Shown: positions 9,456-17,005 of the stretch, piece after piece
How positions within the stretch are numbered: the stretch's first letter is position 1
Layout of the letters: each line of letters begins with the position of its first letter
Source: Halococcus agarilyticus
GTDB lineage: Archaea; Halobacteriota; Halobacteria; Halobacteriales; Halococcaceae
Assembly (NCBI RefSeq): GCF_000334895.1
Contig: NZ_BAFM01000001.1
Coordinates: forward strand, 248,001-312,000
Reading direction: 5' to 3'
DNA: 64,000 nt
The notes under the pieces: generated by a model
What the model was told of the DNA's origin: nothing
What the model saw: the letters and a program-made list of their open reading frames with translations, nothing else
The model's database searches: none
Translations under genes and position numbers: made by a program

Positions 9456-10772
9456 ATGGGACTTCAGGACGACCTCGAACGGTATCGTGAAGTCGGCGAG
9501 GAGCGCCGCGAGGACTTAGCGGAGTTCATCCAATACGGGGACCTCGGCGGAAGCCGCCCCGACTCGGTCCGGATCCCGATCAAGATCGTCGACCTGCCGG
9601 GCTTCGAGTACGACCAGCGCGACCAGGGCGGCGTGGGCCAGGGCGACGGCGACACGCCCGAGCCGGGCCAGCCGGTCGGCGAGCCACAGCCCCAGCCAGG
9701 CGACGAGGACGGCGATCCCGGCGAGGAGGGTGGCGAGCACGAGTACTACGAGATGGACCCCGAGGAGTTCGCTCAAGAACTCGACGAGCGCCTCGGCCTC
9801 GACCTCGAACCCAAGGGCAAGCAGGTCGCGGAGGAGGTCGAGGGCGATTACACCGACATCACGAACACCGGCCCGGACTCCACGCTCGACTTCGAGCGAC
9901 TGTTCAAAACGGGATTGAAGCGGAAGCTCGCGATGGACTTCGACGAGGAGTACGTCCGCGAGGCGCTCCGGGTCGACGGGATGGGGCCACAGGCGGTCTT
10001 CGAGTGGGCGCGCGCGAAGCACCTCCCGGTCTCGCGGGCGTGGATCGACGACGCCTACGCGAGCCTGCCGGCGGCCGAGCGCACGAGATGGACGAGCATC
10101 GAGGAGATGGAGGCCAACGTCGAACAGACCGACACCGCGACCCGGATTCGCCGAGAGGGGATCGATCACGTCCCGTTCCGCCGGGAGGACGAGCGCTACC
10201 GCTACCCCGAGATAATCGAGGAGTACGAGAAGAACGTCGTCGTCGTCAACATCCGGGACGTCTCGGGCTCGATGCGCGAGGGCAAACGCGAGCTGGTCGA
10301 GCGAACCTTCACACCGCTCGACTGGTATCTCACCGGGAAGTACGACCACGCGGAGTTCGTCTACATCGCCCACGACGCCGACGCGTGGCGGGTCGATCGC
10401 GACGACTTCTTCGGCATTCGATCGGGTGGCGGAACCAAGATCTCCTCGGCGTACGAACTCGCGAAGGAGGTTCTGGAGGAGGAGTACCCGTGGAGCGACT
10501 GGAATCGGTACGTGTTCGCGGCGGGCGACTCCGAAAATTCGAGCAACGACACCGAGGAGCGGGTCGTTCCGCTGATGGAGGAGATTCCGGCGAACCTCCA
10601 CGCGTACGTCGAGACACAGCCCTCGGGCAACGCGATCAACGCGACTCACGCCGAGGAGATCGAGCGGAGCTTTGCGGATGCGGGAGACGTCGTGGTGGCG
10701 TACGTCTCCTCGCCCGACGACGTGGTGGACGCGATCTACCGCGTTCTCAGCACGGAGGACGACGACGAATGA
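9456..10772 (+). CDS. YeaH/YhbH family vWA-domain protein (DUF444)
   Basis: DUF444 protein (438 aa), partner of PrkA and SpoVR in conserved bacterial and archaeal clusters. Seen: an acidic, Gly/Pro/Gln-rich linker around residues 60-95 ([20 protein letters not shown]), then a C-terminal von Willebrand A domain with MIDAS DVSGSM near residue 268 and [12 protein letters not shown] near 325. These are metal-dependent protein-binding features rather than enzymatic ones. It starts 1 base after the prkA2 stop with a GGAGGGG upstream, so it is in the same transcript. Confidence 0.92.
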   Translation: MGLQDDLERYREVGEERREDLAEFIQYGDLGGSRPDSVRIPIKIVDLPGFEYDQRDQGGVGQGDGDTPEPGQPVGEPQPQPGDEDGDPGEEGGEHEYYEMDPEEFAQELDERLGLDLEPKGKQVAEEVEGDYTDITNTGPDSTLDFERLFKTGLKRKLAMDFDEEYVREALRVDGMGPQAVFEWARAKHLPVSRAWIDDAYASLPAAERTRWTSIEEMEANVEQTDTATRIRREGIDHVPFRREDERYRYPEIIEEYEKNVVVVNIRDVSGSMREGKRELVERTFTPLDWYLTGKYDHAEFVYIAHDADAWRVDRDDFFGIRSGGGTKISSAYELAKEVLEEEYPWSDWNRYVFAAGDSENSSNDTEERVVPLMEEIPANLHAYVETQPSGNAINATHAEEIERSFADAGDVVVAYVSSPDDVVDAIYRVLSTEDDDE

Positions 10773-10794
10773 GGACGACAGGAGGAGGACGATC

Positions 10795-12786
10795 ATGAGT
10801 GACCGCATCACCGCCCAGCGCATCGCGCGCGAACTCGAAGCACCGGTCGAGGAGGCCGCGAACCTCGCGAAGAAGCTCGGGCTCGATCCCTACCCGGTGA
10901 ACTACTGGATCGTCGATCACGACGAGATGAACGAGTTGATCGCCTACGACGGGTTCCAGACCCGGTACCCCCACTGGCGATGGGGGATGAAGTACGACCG
11001 CCAGCAGAAACAGACCCAGTTCCTCGGCGGGAAGGCCTTCGAGATCGTCAACAACGACGATCCCGCCCACGCCTTCCTCCAGGAGTCGAACGCGCTGGCC
11101 GACCAGAAGGCGGTCATCACCCACGTCGAGGCCCACGCCGACTTCTTCGCACACAACCAGTGGTTCGGCCTGTTTACGGGGGGCGAAACCCCGAACGCCG
11201 CGGCGATGCTCGCACGCCACGCCGACACCATCGACGAGTACATGTCCGATCCCGAGATCGACCGCGAGGACGTCGAGAAGTGGATCGACACGATCCAGTG
11301 TCTCGACACGAACATCGATCGCCACGAGGCGTTTTCGAGCGCGACCGAGGAGGAAGCCGAAACCGCCGAGCTCGACGATATCGCCGACCAGCTCGACGAG
11401 CTCGATCTCGAAGGAGAGGTCGTCGACGAGGTGTTCGACGAGGAGTGGCTCGAATCACAGCGCGACGACGAGGAGTCGGCGACGATCCCGGCTGAGCCCG
11501 AACAGGACCTCCTCGCCTTTTTCTGGCGACACGGGATGGCGTACGACGACGAGGCCGGCAAGGCCGTCGAGATGACCGAGTGGCAGCGCGACGTGCTCGA
11601 AATCCTCCGACGGGAGGCGTACTATTTCGCGGCCCAGCGGATGACCAAGGTGATGAACGAGGGCTGGGCGGCGTACTGGGAGTCGATGATGATGGGCGAG
11701 GAGACCTTCGCAGGGGCCGACGAGTTCCTGAACTACGCCGACCACCAGGCGCGCGTGCTCGGCTCCCCCGGACTCAACCCCTACAAGCTCGGCAAGGAGC
11801 TCTGGGAGTACATCGAGAACTCCGTCAATCGCCGCGAGGTGATCGAGCGCCTGCTCCGCGTCGAGGGGATCACGTGGCGGAACTTCCACGACGTGATCGA
11901 TTTCGATTCGGTTCAGGAGCGTCTCGCACCCGATCCGATGGTCGACGTGATTTCGTCGGAGCGACTCGCTTCGCTCGATCCCGACGATCCTCGGATCGAC
12001 GCCGCGGCGCTCGAACGCGCACGTGAAGGCGAGATCGATGTCGAACGCTATCCCTGGAAGGTGTTGGCCGAGGCGGGGATGGCCGAGCGGCACTACTCGC
12101 TCGCCAAACCCCAGAATCGCGGATTCGTCAGGCGGACGAGTCGCGAGGAACTCGAACGGGTCTCGCGGTACCTCTTCGACGGGGAGCGCTACGCGAGCGT
12201 CGAGGATGCGCTCGCCGAGGTCGACCGCTCGGCGGGCTGGGACCGGATGTTCGAGATCCGCGAGAGCCACAACGACGTCACCTTCATCGACGAGTTCCTG
12301 ACCCAGGAGTTCGTCGACGACAACGACTACTTCACTTACGAGTACACCCAGGCGACGCGGGATTTCCGCGCGACCTCGACCGACTACGAGGACGTCAAGA
12401 AGAAACTCCTGCTCCAGTTCACCAACTTCGGCAAGCCCACGATCACCGTTCACGACGGCAACTACAACAACCGCAACGAACTCCTGCTCGCCCATCACTA
12501 CAACGGCGTGATGCTCGACGTCGAGCAGGCGAAACAGACCTTGGAACGGGTGTACGACCTCTGGGGTCGGCCCGTGAACCTCAAGACCGTCGTGAAGGAG
12601 ATCGACGAGCACGATCTCGAGGTCGCGAAGCGCCGCGAGCGCGAACCAGACCCCGAGGAGCGTGGGAAGCTGATCCGCTACGACGGCGAGAGCTTCACCA
12701 CGGAGGACCTGCCGTGGGAGGCAGTCGAGGAGATCGCCGCGACGGACGTCGACTACGACACGAAACCCGACGAGTGGCTGGCGTGA
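10795..12786 (+). CDS. spoVR: SpoVR family protein
   Basis: SpoVR/YcgB-like protein (663 aa), last gene of the prkA operon. Seen: the family landmarks NYWIVDHDEMNELIAY and YPHWRWGMKYDRQQKQ near the N terminus, FFAHNQWF, RMTKVMNEGWAAYWES (about residue 285) and EYTQATRDF near the C terminus. An SD-like GGAGGAGGA precedes the ATG at 10795; the longer open frame from 10672 is shadow of the preceding gene. Biochemical role is unknown across the family. A stretch of acidic residues around 185-225 is the usual haloadaptive enrichment. Confidence 0.93.
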   Translation: MSDRITAQRIARELEAPVEEAANLAKKLGLDPYPVNYWIVDHDEMNELIAYDGFQTRYPHWRWGMKYDRQQKQTQFLGGKAFEIVNNDDPAHAFLQESNALADQKAVITHVEAHADFFAHNQWFGLFTGGETPNAAAMLARHADTIDEYMSDPEIDREDVEKWIDTIQCLDTNIDRHEAFSSATEEEAETAELDDIADQLDELDLEGEVVDEVFDEEWLESQRDDEESATIPAEPEQDLLAFFWRHGMAYDDEAGKAVEMTEWQRDVLEILRREAYYFAAQRMTKVMNEGWAAYWESMMMGEETFAGADEFLNYADHQARVLGSPGLNPYKLGKELWEYIENSVNRREVIERLLRVEGITWRNFHDVIDFDSVQERLAPDPMVDVISSERLASLDPDDPRIDAAALERAREGEIDVERYPWKVLAEAGMAERHYSLAKPQNRGFVRRTSREELERVSRYLFDGERYASVEDALAEVDRSAGWDRMFEIRESHNDVTFIDEFLTQEFVDDNDYFTYEYTQATRDFRATSTDYEDVKKKLLLQFTNFGKPTITVHDGNYNNRNELLLAHHYNGVMLDVEQAKQTLERVYDLWGRPVNLKTVVKEIDEHDLEVAKRREREPDPEERGKLIRYDGESFTTEDLPWEAVEEIAATDVDYDTKPDEWLA

Positions 12787-12860
12787 GCGGGCCAACTCCC
12801 GGAATCACGCGATCGGATTCGCGACGCCAGTAGTTGACAACAGTCGGACCAGTGATAGCC

Positions 12861-14288
12861 CTAGTCGTCCGCCGCACTCGTGGCTGCGTCCGCGCGACCA
12901 TGGCTTCGGGTGAGGTCGGCCGAACGCCACCCGCCGCGGCGGAACCACAGGTACGCGATCGTCGCGCCGGCGACGTTCGAGATCCCGAAGGAGAGCCAGA
13001 CGCCAGGCGGGCCGAGCGGCTCCGCGACGAGCCACGCGAACGGAACCCGGATCAGCCCGAGCATCAGGATGGAGATCGCGGCGGCGACGGTGGTCTGGCC
13101 GGTGCCGCGAAAGCCCCCGGTGTAGGCGTACATGATCCCGATGAACCCGAACGTCGGTGCGACGTACCGGAGGAACCGTGCGCCGATGTCGATCACCGCT
13201 GGGTCGGACGTGAACACCGCCACGATCGGGTCGGCCGCGATCCACGAGACGATCCCGAGGACGGTGAGCGCAACGAACATCGCCCTCGCTGCGAGGCGAT
13301 TGGTCTGTGCAGCGCGGTCCGGCTTACCAGCGCCCACGTTCTGTCCCGTCATCGTCTCGACGCCCTGCGAGAGCGCGATCGCGGGCAGGAACACCACCGA
13401 GAACACCCGCGTCCCGATGCCGTAGGCGGCGACCACCGAGGTCGAGAACGTCGCGATGATCACCAGCATCAGGTTGATCGAGATCGCCCGGCCGGTGCCC
13501 TCGATCGACGCCGGGATACCGATCCGGAACAGCGTCCTGGCGAACTCCGGGTCGGGAACCATGTCGCGGAGGTTGATCGTCACGCCGCGCGAGCCACGGA
13601 CCATGATCGCGAGCCCGACGACGAACGCGATCGCGCGCGAGAACACCGTCGCGATCGCCGCGCCCTCGACGCCGAGTTCGGGGACCGGTCCCCAGCCGAG
13701 GATCAAGACCGGATCGATCGCGACGTTGAGGACGACCGTCCCGGCCATCACGAGCATCGGCGTGATCGTGTCGCCGTAGCCCCTCATCAGCGAGACGAAC
13801 ATGAAGAAGCCGAACACGAACACGAGCCCGAGAGCGTAGACCCGCATGTACTCGGTCACGAGCACCGCGACGGCGGGCGACGCGCCGAGCAGCCGAACGA
13901 ACTCGTCGACGAACGGGTAGCTGAGCACGCCCAGCACGATCGAGCCGATGATCGCGATCGAAACCGTCTGGGAGGCGGCGTAGGCCGCGCGCTCCTCGTT
14001 GCCAGCGCCGGTGTGCTGGGCAACGAGGACGCTACCGGCGACCGACAGCCCGAGCGCGAGCGAGATGAGGAAAAAGACCATCGGGAACGCGAAGCTGATC
14101 GCGGCGAGCGCGTCCGTGCTGTACTGGCCGAGCCAGAACGTGTCCGCGAGGTTGTAGGCAGTCTGGAGCAGGTTCGTGATCACGAGCGGCAGCGAGAGGT
14201 AGAAGAGGGGTTTCGCGATCCCGCCCGAGGTGAGATCGAACTCCTCCTGGGACTTGAACAGTCCCGACAGCCGATCGAGAACACTCAT
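12861..14288 (-). CDS. MATE family efflux transporter
   Basis: Twelve-helix exporter of the MATE family (475 aa), expected to expel cationic or organic compounds using an ion gradient. Seen: the N-terminal LPLVITNLLQTAYNLADTFW pattern, repeated as GQNVGAGKPDRAAQTNRLA in the second half, the internal duplication typical of MatE. ATG at 14288 overlaps the stop of the TetR gene by 4 bases (ATGA), so the two genes form one unit and the regulator very likely controls the exporter. The frame continues upstream antisense to nothing recognisable. Confidence 0.9.
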   Translation of the reverse strand: MSVLDRLSGLFKSQEEFDLTSGGIAKPLFYLSLPLVITNLLQTAYNLADTFWLGQYSTDALAAISFAFPMVFFLISLALGLSVAGSVLVAQHTGAGNEERAAYAASQTVSIAIIGSIVLGVLSYPFVDEFVRLLGASPAVAVLVTEYMRVYALGLVFVFGFFMFVSLMRGYGDTITPMLVMAGTVVLNVAIDPVLILGWGPVPELGVEGAAIATVFSRAIAFVVGLAIMVRGSRGVTINLRDMVPDPEFARTLFRIGIPASIEGTGRAISINLMLVIIATFSTSVVAAYGIGTRVFSVVFLPAIALSQGVETMTGQNVGAGKPDRAAQTNRLAARAMFVALTVLGIVSWIAADPIVAVFTSDPAVIDIGARFLRYVAPTFGFIGIMYAYTGGFRGTGQTTVAAAISILMLGLIRVPFAWLVAEPLGPPGVWLSFGISNVAGATIAYLWFRRGGWRSADLTRSHGRADAATSAADD

Positions 14289-14884
14289 TCTGCGGCGACC
14301 TCCGAGCCGTCGTCGGCGAGTAGCTGGCTCCGCACGTACTCGACGAACAGCTCCCGCGTGACCTCGGCCGACTGGCCCTCGGTCACCCAGCGGACGTGTG
14401 CGCCGTTGAACAGCGTCACGAGGAAGGTCGCGACCCTGTCGGGATCGACGTCGTGGAAGACACCTTGCTCGATCCCCTCGGCGACGATCGATCGGCACTG
14501 GTCGTGGACGAACGCGTCGAACTCCCCGATCCGCTCGCCGAACGCGTCGTCGTAGGGCACCTGCGCCTTGATCGCGAGGATCGCGGTCTGGAACGCGCGC
14601 TGGTCGTCGCGCGCCGGCGGGGTGAGCGCCCGGTCGACGAACGCCACGAGCCGCTCGGCGGGGTCGTCGCCCTCGGGTTCTCGAAGTCGTGCGGTGAAGT
14701 CCTCGTAGAGGGCCGCGAGAAACGCCAGCAGGAGGTCCTGTTTGGTGTCGTAGTGGTAGTGAAGCGCGGCCTTGCTCTTGGTCGACTCGTCCGCGATGTC
14801 CTGCATCGTGAGATCCGCGTAACCGTGTCTGCAGAGCGCGGCGTAGGTCGCGTTGATGAGTTCGTCGGTGGTGTCGTCGGTCAT
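14285..14884 (-). CDS. TetR family transcriptional regulator
   Basis: TetR-type repressor (199 aa). Seen: N-terminal helix-turn-helix DLTMQDIADESTKSKAALHYHYDTK (continuing for ~45 residues, given here in part), then an all-helical ligand-binding domain including DDDAFGERIGEFDAFVHDQC-like segments. First gene of a two-gene operon with the MATE exporter, so probably an autoregulated efflux repressor. A partial palindrome lies 15 bases upstream of its ATG. Confidence 0.9.
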   Translation of the reverse strand: MTDDTTDELINATYAALCRHGYADLTMQDIADESTKSKAALHYHYDTKQDLLLAFLAALYEDFTARLREPEGDDPAERLVAFVDRALTPPARDDQRAFQTAILAIKAQVPYDDAFGERIGEFDAFVHDQCRSIVAEGIEQGVFHDVDPDRVATFLVTLFNGAHVRWVTEGQSAEVTRELFVEYVRSQLLADDGSEVAAE

Positions 14885-14899
14885 CGCTCGTTGCCCTAA

Positions 14900-14915
14900 C
14901 TGGCTGGTCAGTCAG
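14900..14915. promoter_or_regulatory. Candidate TetR operator
   Basis: CTGGCTGGTCAGTCAG is an imperfect 8+8 palindrome (6 of 8 positions match) centred 23 bases upstream of the tetR ATG, resembling CTGACTG-type operators of haloarchaeal TetR/MATE operons. Function inferred from position and symmetry. Confidence 0.5.
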
Positions 14916-15018
14916 GTAAAGGGTTTCGGAACGTGTCGTTCCACACGATCGAACGCTCGGTATCAGGTTCCGGTTCGATCCCCGATCCGGAAGAGGACGT
15001 CCACAGTCTGATTTTCCC

Positions 15019-15489
15019 TCAGAGAAACGGAAGGGCGAGCGTCGCTGTGATGGCACTGATCGCGAACCAGCCGGCGAAGTTCCACCACGGCACGCCGCGA
15101 TAGTGCGGGCCGGGCAGGCCGCCGGTGTACGTCCAGTAACCCTCGGCGACGCCCCGGTGGTCGGTGAACAGGTCGTACGTCGTGGCGAGCACGGCGGCAG
15201 CCACGACCGCCGTCCAGCCGTCGGCCACGAGCAGCGCGAGCCGGAACGCGACGTAGACCGCGGCCATCCACCCGAAGAGAACGTAGAGCGGGACGCCGAG
15301 AACCTCCGGATCGAGGTGGTGTTCGAGCCAGCCGAGGTCGACGACGACCGCCTCGGCGACGAACGCCACGAGCGCACCCCCGGCGAAGAGGGCGACCGTC
15401 GCGCCCAGTGGCCACGTGAGGAGCGCGTGAACGAGCGCACCGAGGCCGAGCACGACGGTAGTTACGGCGAAGCGGCGACTGCTGGGCAT
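15019..15489 (-). CDS. DUF422/CruF-like carotenoid biosynthesis membrane protein (short)
   Basis: Integral membrane protein (156 aa) resembling the C-terminal part of DUF422 proteins, the family of the bacterioruberin-pathway hydratase CruF. Seen: four to five hydrophobic helices and the family block YDLFTDHRGVAEGYWTYT followed by PHYRGVPWWNFAGWF. True CruF proteins are considerably longer, so this is either a short paralogue with another role or a domain-level relative. No other carotenoid gene is nearby. ATG at 15489 gives a signal-like first helix. Confidence 0.65.
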   Translation of the reverse strand: MPSSRRFAVTTVVLGLGALVHALLTWPLGATVALFAGGALVAFVAEAVVVDLGWLEHHLDPEVLGVPLYVLFGWMAAVYVAFRLALLVADGWTAVVAAAVLATTYDLFTDHRGVAEGYWTYTGGLPGPHYRGVPWWNFAGWFAISAITATLALPFL

Positions 15490-15599
15490 ATAGGGTCGTC
15501 TCTCGCCCGGAAGAAAACGTTTCAGTCGACCCGCTACGCTTTCGTGTATTTTTCCTGGGCCGACGAGTTCGGGATCGTCGTGACTACCGGACGAGTGAA

Positions 15600-15609
15600 A
15601 GAAAAATCG
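15600..15609 (-). terminator. Oligo-T terminator after cspA
   Basis: On the minus strand the sequence reads GATTTTTCTTTC about 38-48 bases past the cspA stop, a typical archaeal T-rich termination site. Confidence 0.45.
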
Positions 15610-15647
15610 GCTGTGAGTTGTTTGCTGTTCCGATGACCGCGAGCGAC

Positions 15648-15842
15648 TTACTGTCGGGTGAGGTTGGTCGCTCGGGGTCCCTTGTCTGCCTGTTCGATGT
15701 CGAATTCGACTTCGGTGTCCTCTTCGAGATCCGGGCCGCCAACGTCTTCCATGTGGAAGAACACGTCCTCCTCGGAGTCCTCAGAGTCGATGAAACCGTA
15801 GCCGCCAGTGTCGTTGAAGAAGTCGACCGTACCTGTTGCCAT
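15648..15842 (-). CDS. cspA: Cold shock protein CspA
   Basis: Small OB-fold RNA/ssDNA chaperone (64 aa). Seen: RNP1-like GGYGFI (residues 13-18) and RNP2-like DVFFHMEDV, in a more acidic version than bacterial CspA, as usual in haloarchaea. The ATG at 15842 is chosen; a GTG at 15857 is in frame but lies inside the predicted transcription start zone. A TATA-like CTTATC 28-33 bases upstream indicates a leaderless mRNA. An oligo-T stretch follows the stop on the coding strand. Confidence 0.92.
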   Translation of the reverse strand: MATGTVDFFNDTGGYGFIDSEDSEEDVFFHMEDVGGPDLEEDTEVEFDIEQADKGPRATNLTRQ

Positions 15843-15869
15843 TGCGAGTAAACACAACCCCCCTGCGGG

Positions 15870-15875
15870 GATAAG
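15870..15875 (-). promoter_or_regulatory. cspA TATA element
   Basis: CTTATC on the minus strand, 28-33 bases before the cspA ATG, the spacing expected of a leaderless haloarchaeal transcript. Confidence 0.5.
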
Positions 15876-16015
15876 GGTTCCGCGAGGGGCGGTATCACGG
15901 ATCTTCGAGTGGGTTCATCGTTCCAGTAGGGTGCCGTCGCTCCTCCATCAGCGGACTCCGTCGGTGGATCTCTCGAAGAAATGTAGATCGCTCTTCGGAC
16001 TGATTCGGTCGAAAA

Positions 16016-16121
16016 TGCTCGGTCGGGGATTTGAACCCCGGTCATCGGCTCTCTTCCAAAACGGGACGGACCCTATCTTGTCGAAAGGCCGAAATGATTG
16101 GCCGGACTACACCAACCGAGC
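16016..16121 (-). tRNA. tRNA-Glu (anticodon UUC) with a 31-nt intron at 37/38
   Basis: Folded by hand from the minus strand. Acceptor GCTCGGT pairs with ACCGAGC (7 bp, positions 16121-16115 and 16023-16017), discriminator A at 16016. T arm CGGGG-TTCAAAT-CCCCG. Anticodon stem TCGGC (16092-16088) pairs fully with GCCGA (16049-16045). The loop is C32 T33 T34 T35 C36 G37 A38, so the anticodon is UUC (Glu). The two anticodon-arm halves are separated by an intron at 16051-16081. Mature length 75 without CCA. A TATA-like TTATTAGG at 16145-16152 precedes it, and TTTT follows the 3' end. Confidence 0.9.
16051..16081 (-). other. tRNA intron with canonical bulge-helix-bulge
   Basis: 31-nt intron between G37 (16082) and A38 (16050). 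The splice motif is complete. The central 4-bp helix is CUUU (16087-16084) with GAAG (16056-16053): three Watson-Crick pairs and one U-G. Three-base bulges are CG^A (16083-16081) and AG^A (16052-16050), cut after the second base. An intron stem CAAG (16080-16077) pairs with UUUG (16060-16057). This matches the substrate of archaeal tRNA-splicing endonuclease. Confidence 0.88.
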
Positions 16122-16144
16122 GTGGCTGAATCTCGGTGTCGGCA

Positions 16145-16152
16145 CCTAATAA
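16145..16152 (-). promoter_or_regulatory. tRNA-Glu TATA element
   Basis: TTATTAGG on the minus strand, 24-31 bases before the 5' end of the tRNA; it lies in the 53-base gap after the HNH gene, so the tRNA can be expressed independently. Confidence 0.5.
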
Positions 16153-16174
16153 GCGCTGTCGTTTGCGCTTGCAC

Positions 16175-16894
16175 TCAGTCGGTATCGTTCGAGTCGGATG
16201 GATTCGCCAGACACTCCTCCAGAGAGAAGCCGCCGCTCGGTTGAACGTCGATCTGACCGTGTTCGGCCCTACTGTGACATCGCTTGCAGAGGAGAACGAG
16301 GTTTCGATCGTCGTGAGCGGCTTCGAGCGCGACTCCCTCCGTCTCTCGGAACAGTCGGACGGGAACGATGTGGTGAACATCGAGCGTTCGCTTCGCACCC
16401 TCGTGACCACAGTGCTGGCACACGCTGTCACGTCGCCATACTCGTTCACGTGCCTCCGCCCATCCGACCCCGTACCGTCTGCTGTATCCGCCACTCCAGT
16501 TCGGGTTCCGTTCTCCGGCCGTGGAACGACTCATCTTCCGACGTGTCTCCCTCGATCGAGAGATTCCCTGCAACGAACGCGAGATTTTCTGCCGGACGTC
16601 GGTCGGTAGTTCGCTACCCCGCTGCGCTTCGGCGATCCGTTCACGTGTTTCGTCGGAAAACGATCGTCCCTCCATCGTGCTGGAGATTTTCGCTTTCACC
16701 TCCTCGGTACGCTCCCGGCCGTACAGGGGATGATCCTCGCCGGCCATGTCACGGGTCGGAACCCCGAGCCGCTTCATTTGCTTGCGGACCGTGCTGGCGG
16801 AGACGCCGCACTCCTCGCCGATCTCCCGCTGTGTCAGCCCTTCGTCCCAGTACTTGATTTCGAGCCACCAGCCGTTTCGGTACCGTCGTGCCAT
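16175..16894 (-). CDS. HNH endonuclease with HTH and NUMOD3-type repeats (homing-type)
   Basis: Free-standing nuclease (239 aa). Domains in order: helix-turn-helix (LTQREIGEECGVSASTVRKQ, residues ~20-40); four short repeats of NUMOD3 type with HPLYG/SFSDETRERIAEAQRG/LPTDVRQKISRSLQG/SRSRETRRKMSRS patterns (~55-125), a DNA-binding array found in phage and intron homing enzymes; then a zinc-type HNH domain with CQHCG, DVHHIVPV and LLCKRCH (~155-215), catalytic His residues present. It ends 53 bases before the 5' end of the intron-bearing tRNA-Glu on the same strand. This context suggests a mobile homing element targeting that locus. It is less acidic and more basic than neighbouring proteins. 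Confidence 0.85.
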   Translation of the reverse strand: MARRYRNGWWLEIKYWDEGLTQREIGEECGVSASTVRKQMKRLGVPTRDMAGEDHPLYGRERTEEVKAKISSTMEGRSFSDETRERIAEAQRGSELPTDVRQKISRSLQGISRSRETRRKMSRSTAGERNPNWSGGYSRRYGVGWAEARERVWRRDSVCQHCGHEGAKRTLDVHHIVPVRLFRETEGVALEAAHDDRNLVLLCKRCHSRAEHGQIDVQPSGGFSLEECLANPSDSNDTD

Positions 16895-17005
16895 CGGCTA
16901 TCGTCTATTCGCCTCGGTTTACTACCTAAAGCCTCGGGTCGGGCCGCTTCACACGCTACCGATCGCAGTCGTCGCGCAATCGTCGAAATCGGCCGTCGAG
17001 TTCGC

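Noticed and set aside
14289-15440. Upstream extension of the MATE frame to an 859-aa protein
   Set aside because: The added part is Arg/Ser-rich and covers the TetR gene; the MATE fold begins at the ATG at 14288.
16051-16081. Anticodon arm reading without an intron
   Set aside because: Without removing the 31 bases the anticodon stem cannot pair; the complete bulge-helix-bulge supports an intron instead of a degenerate tRNA.
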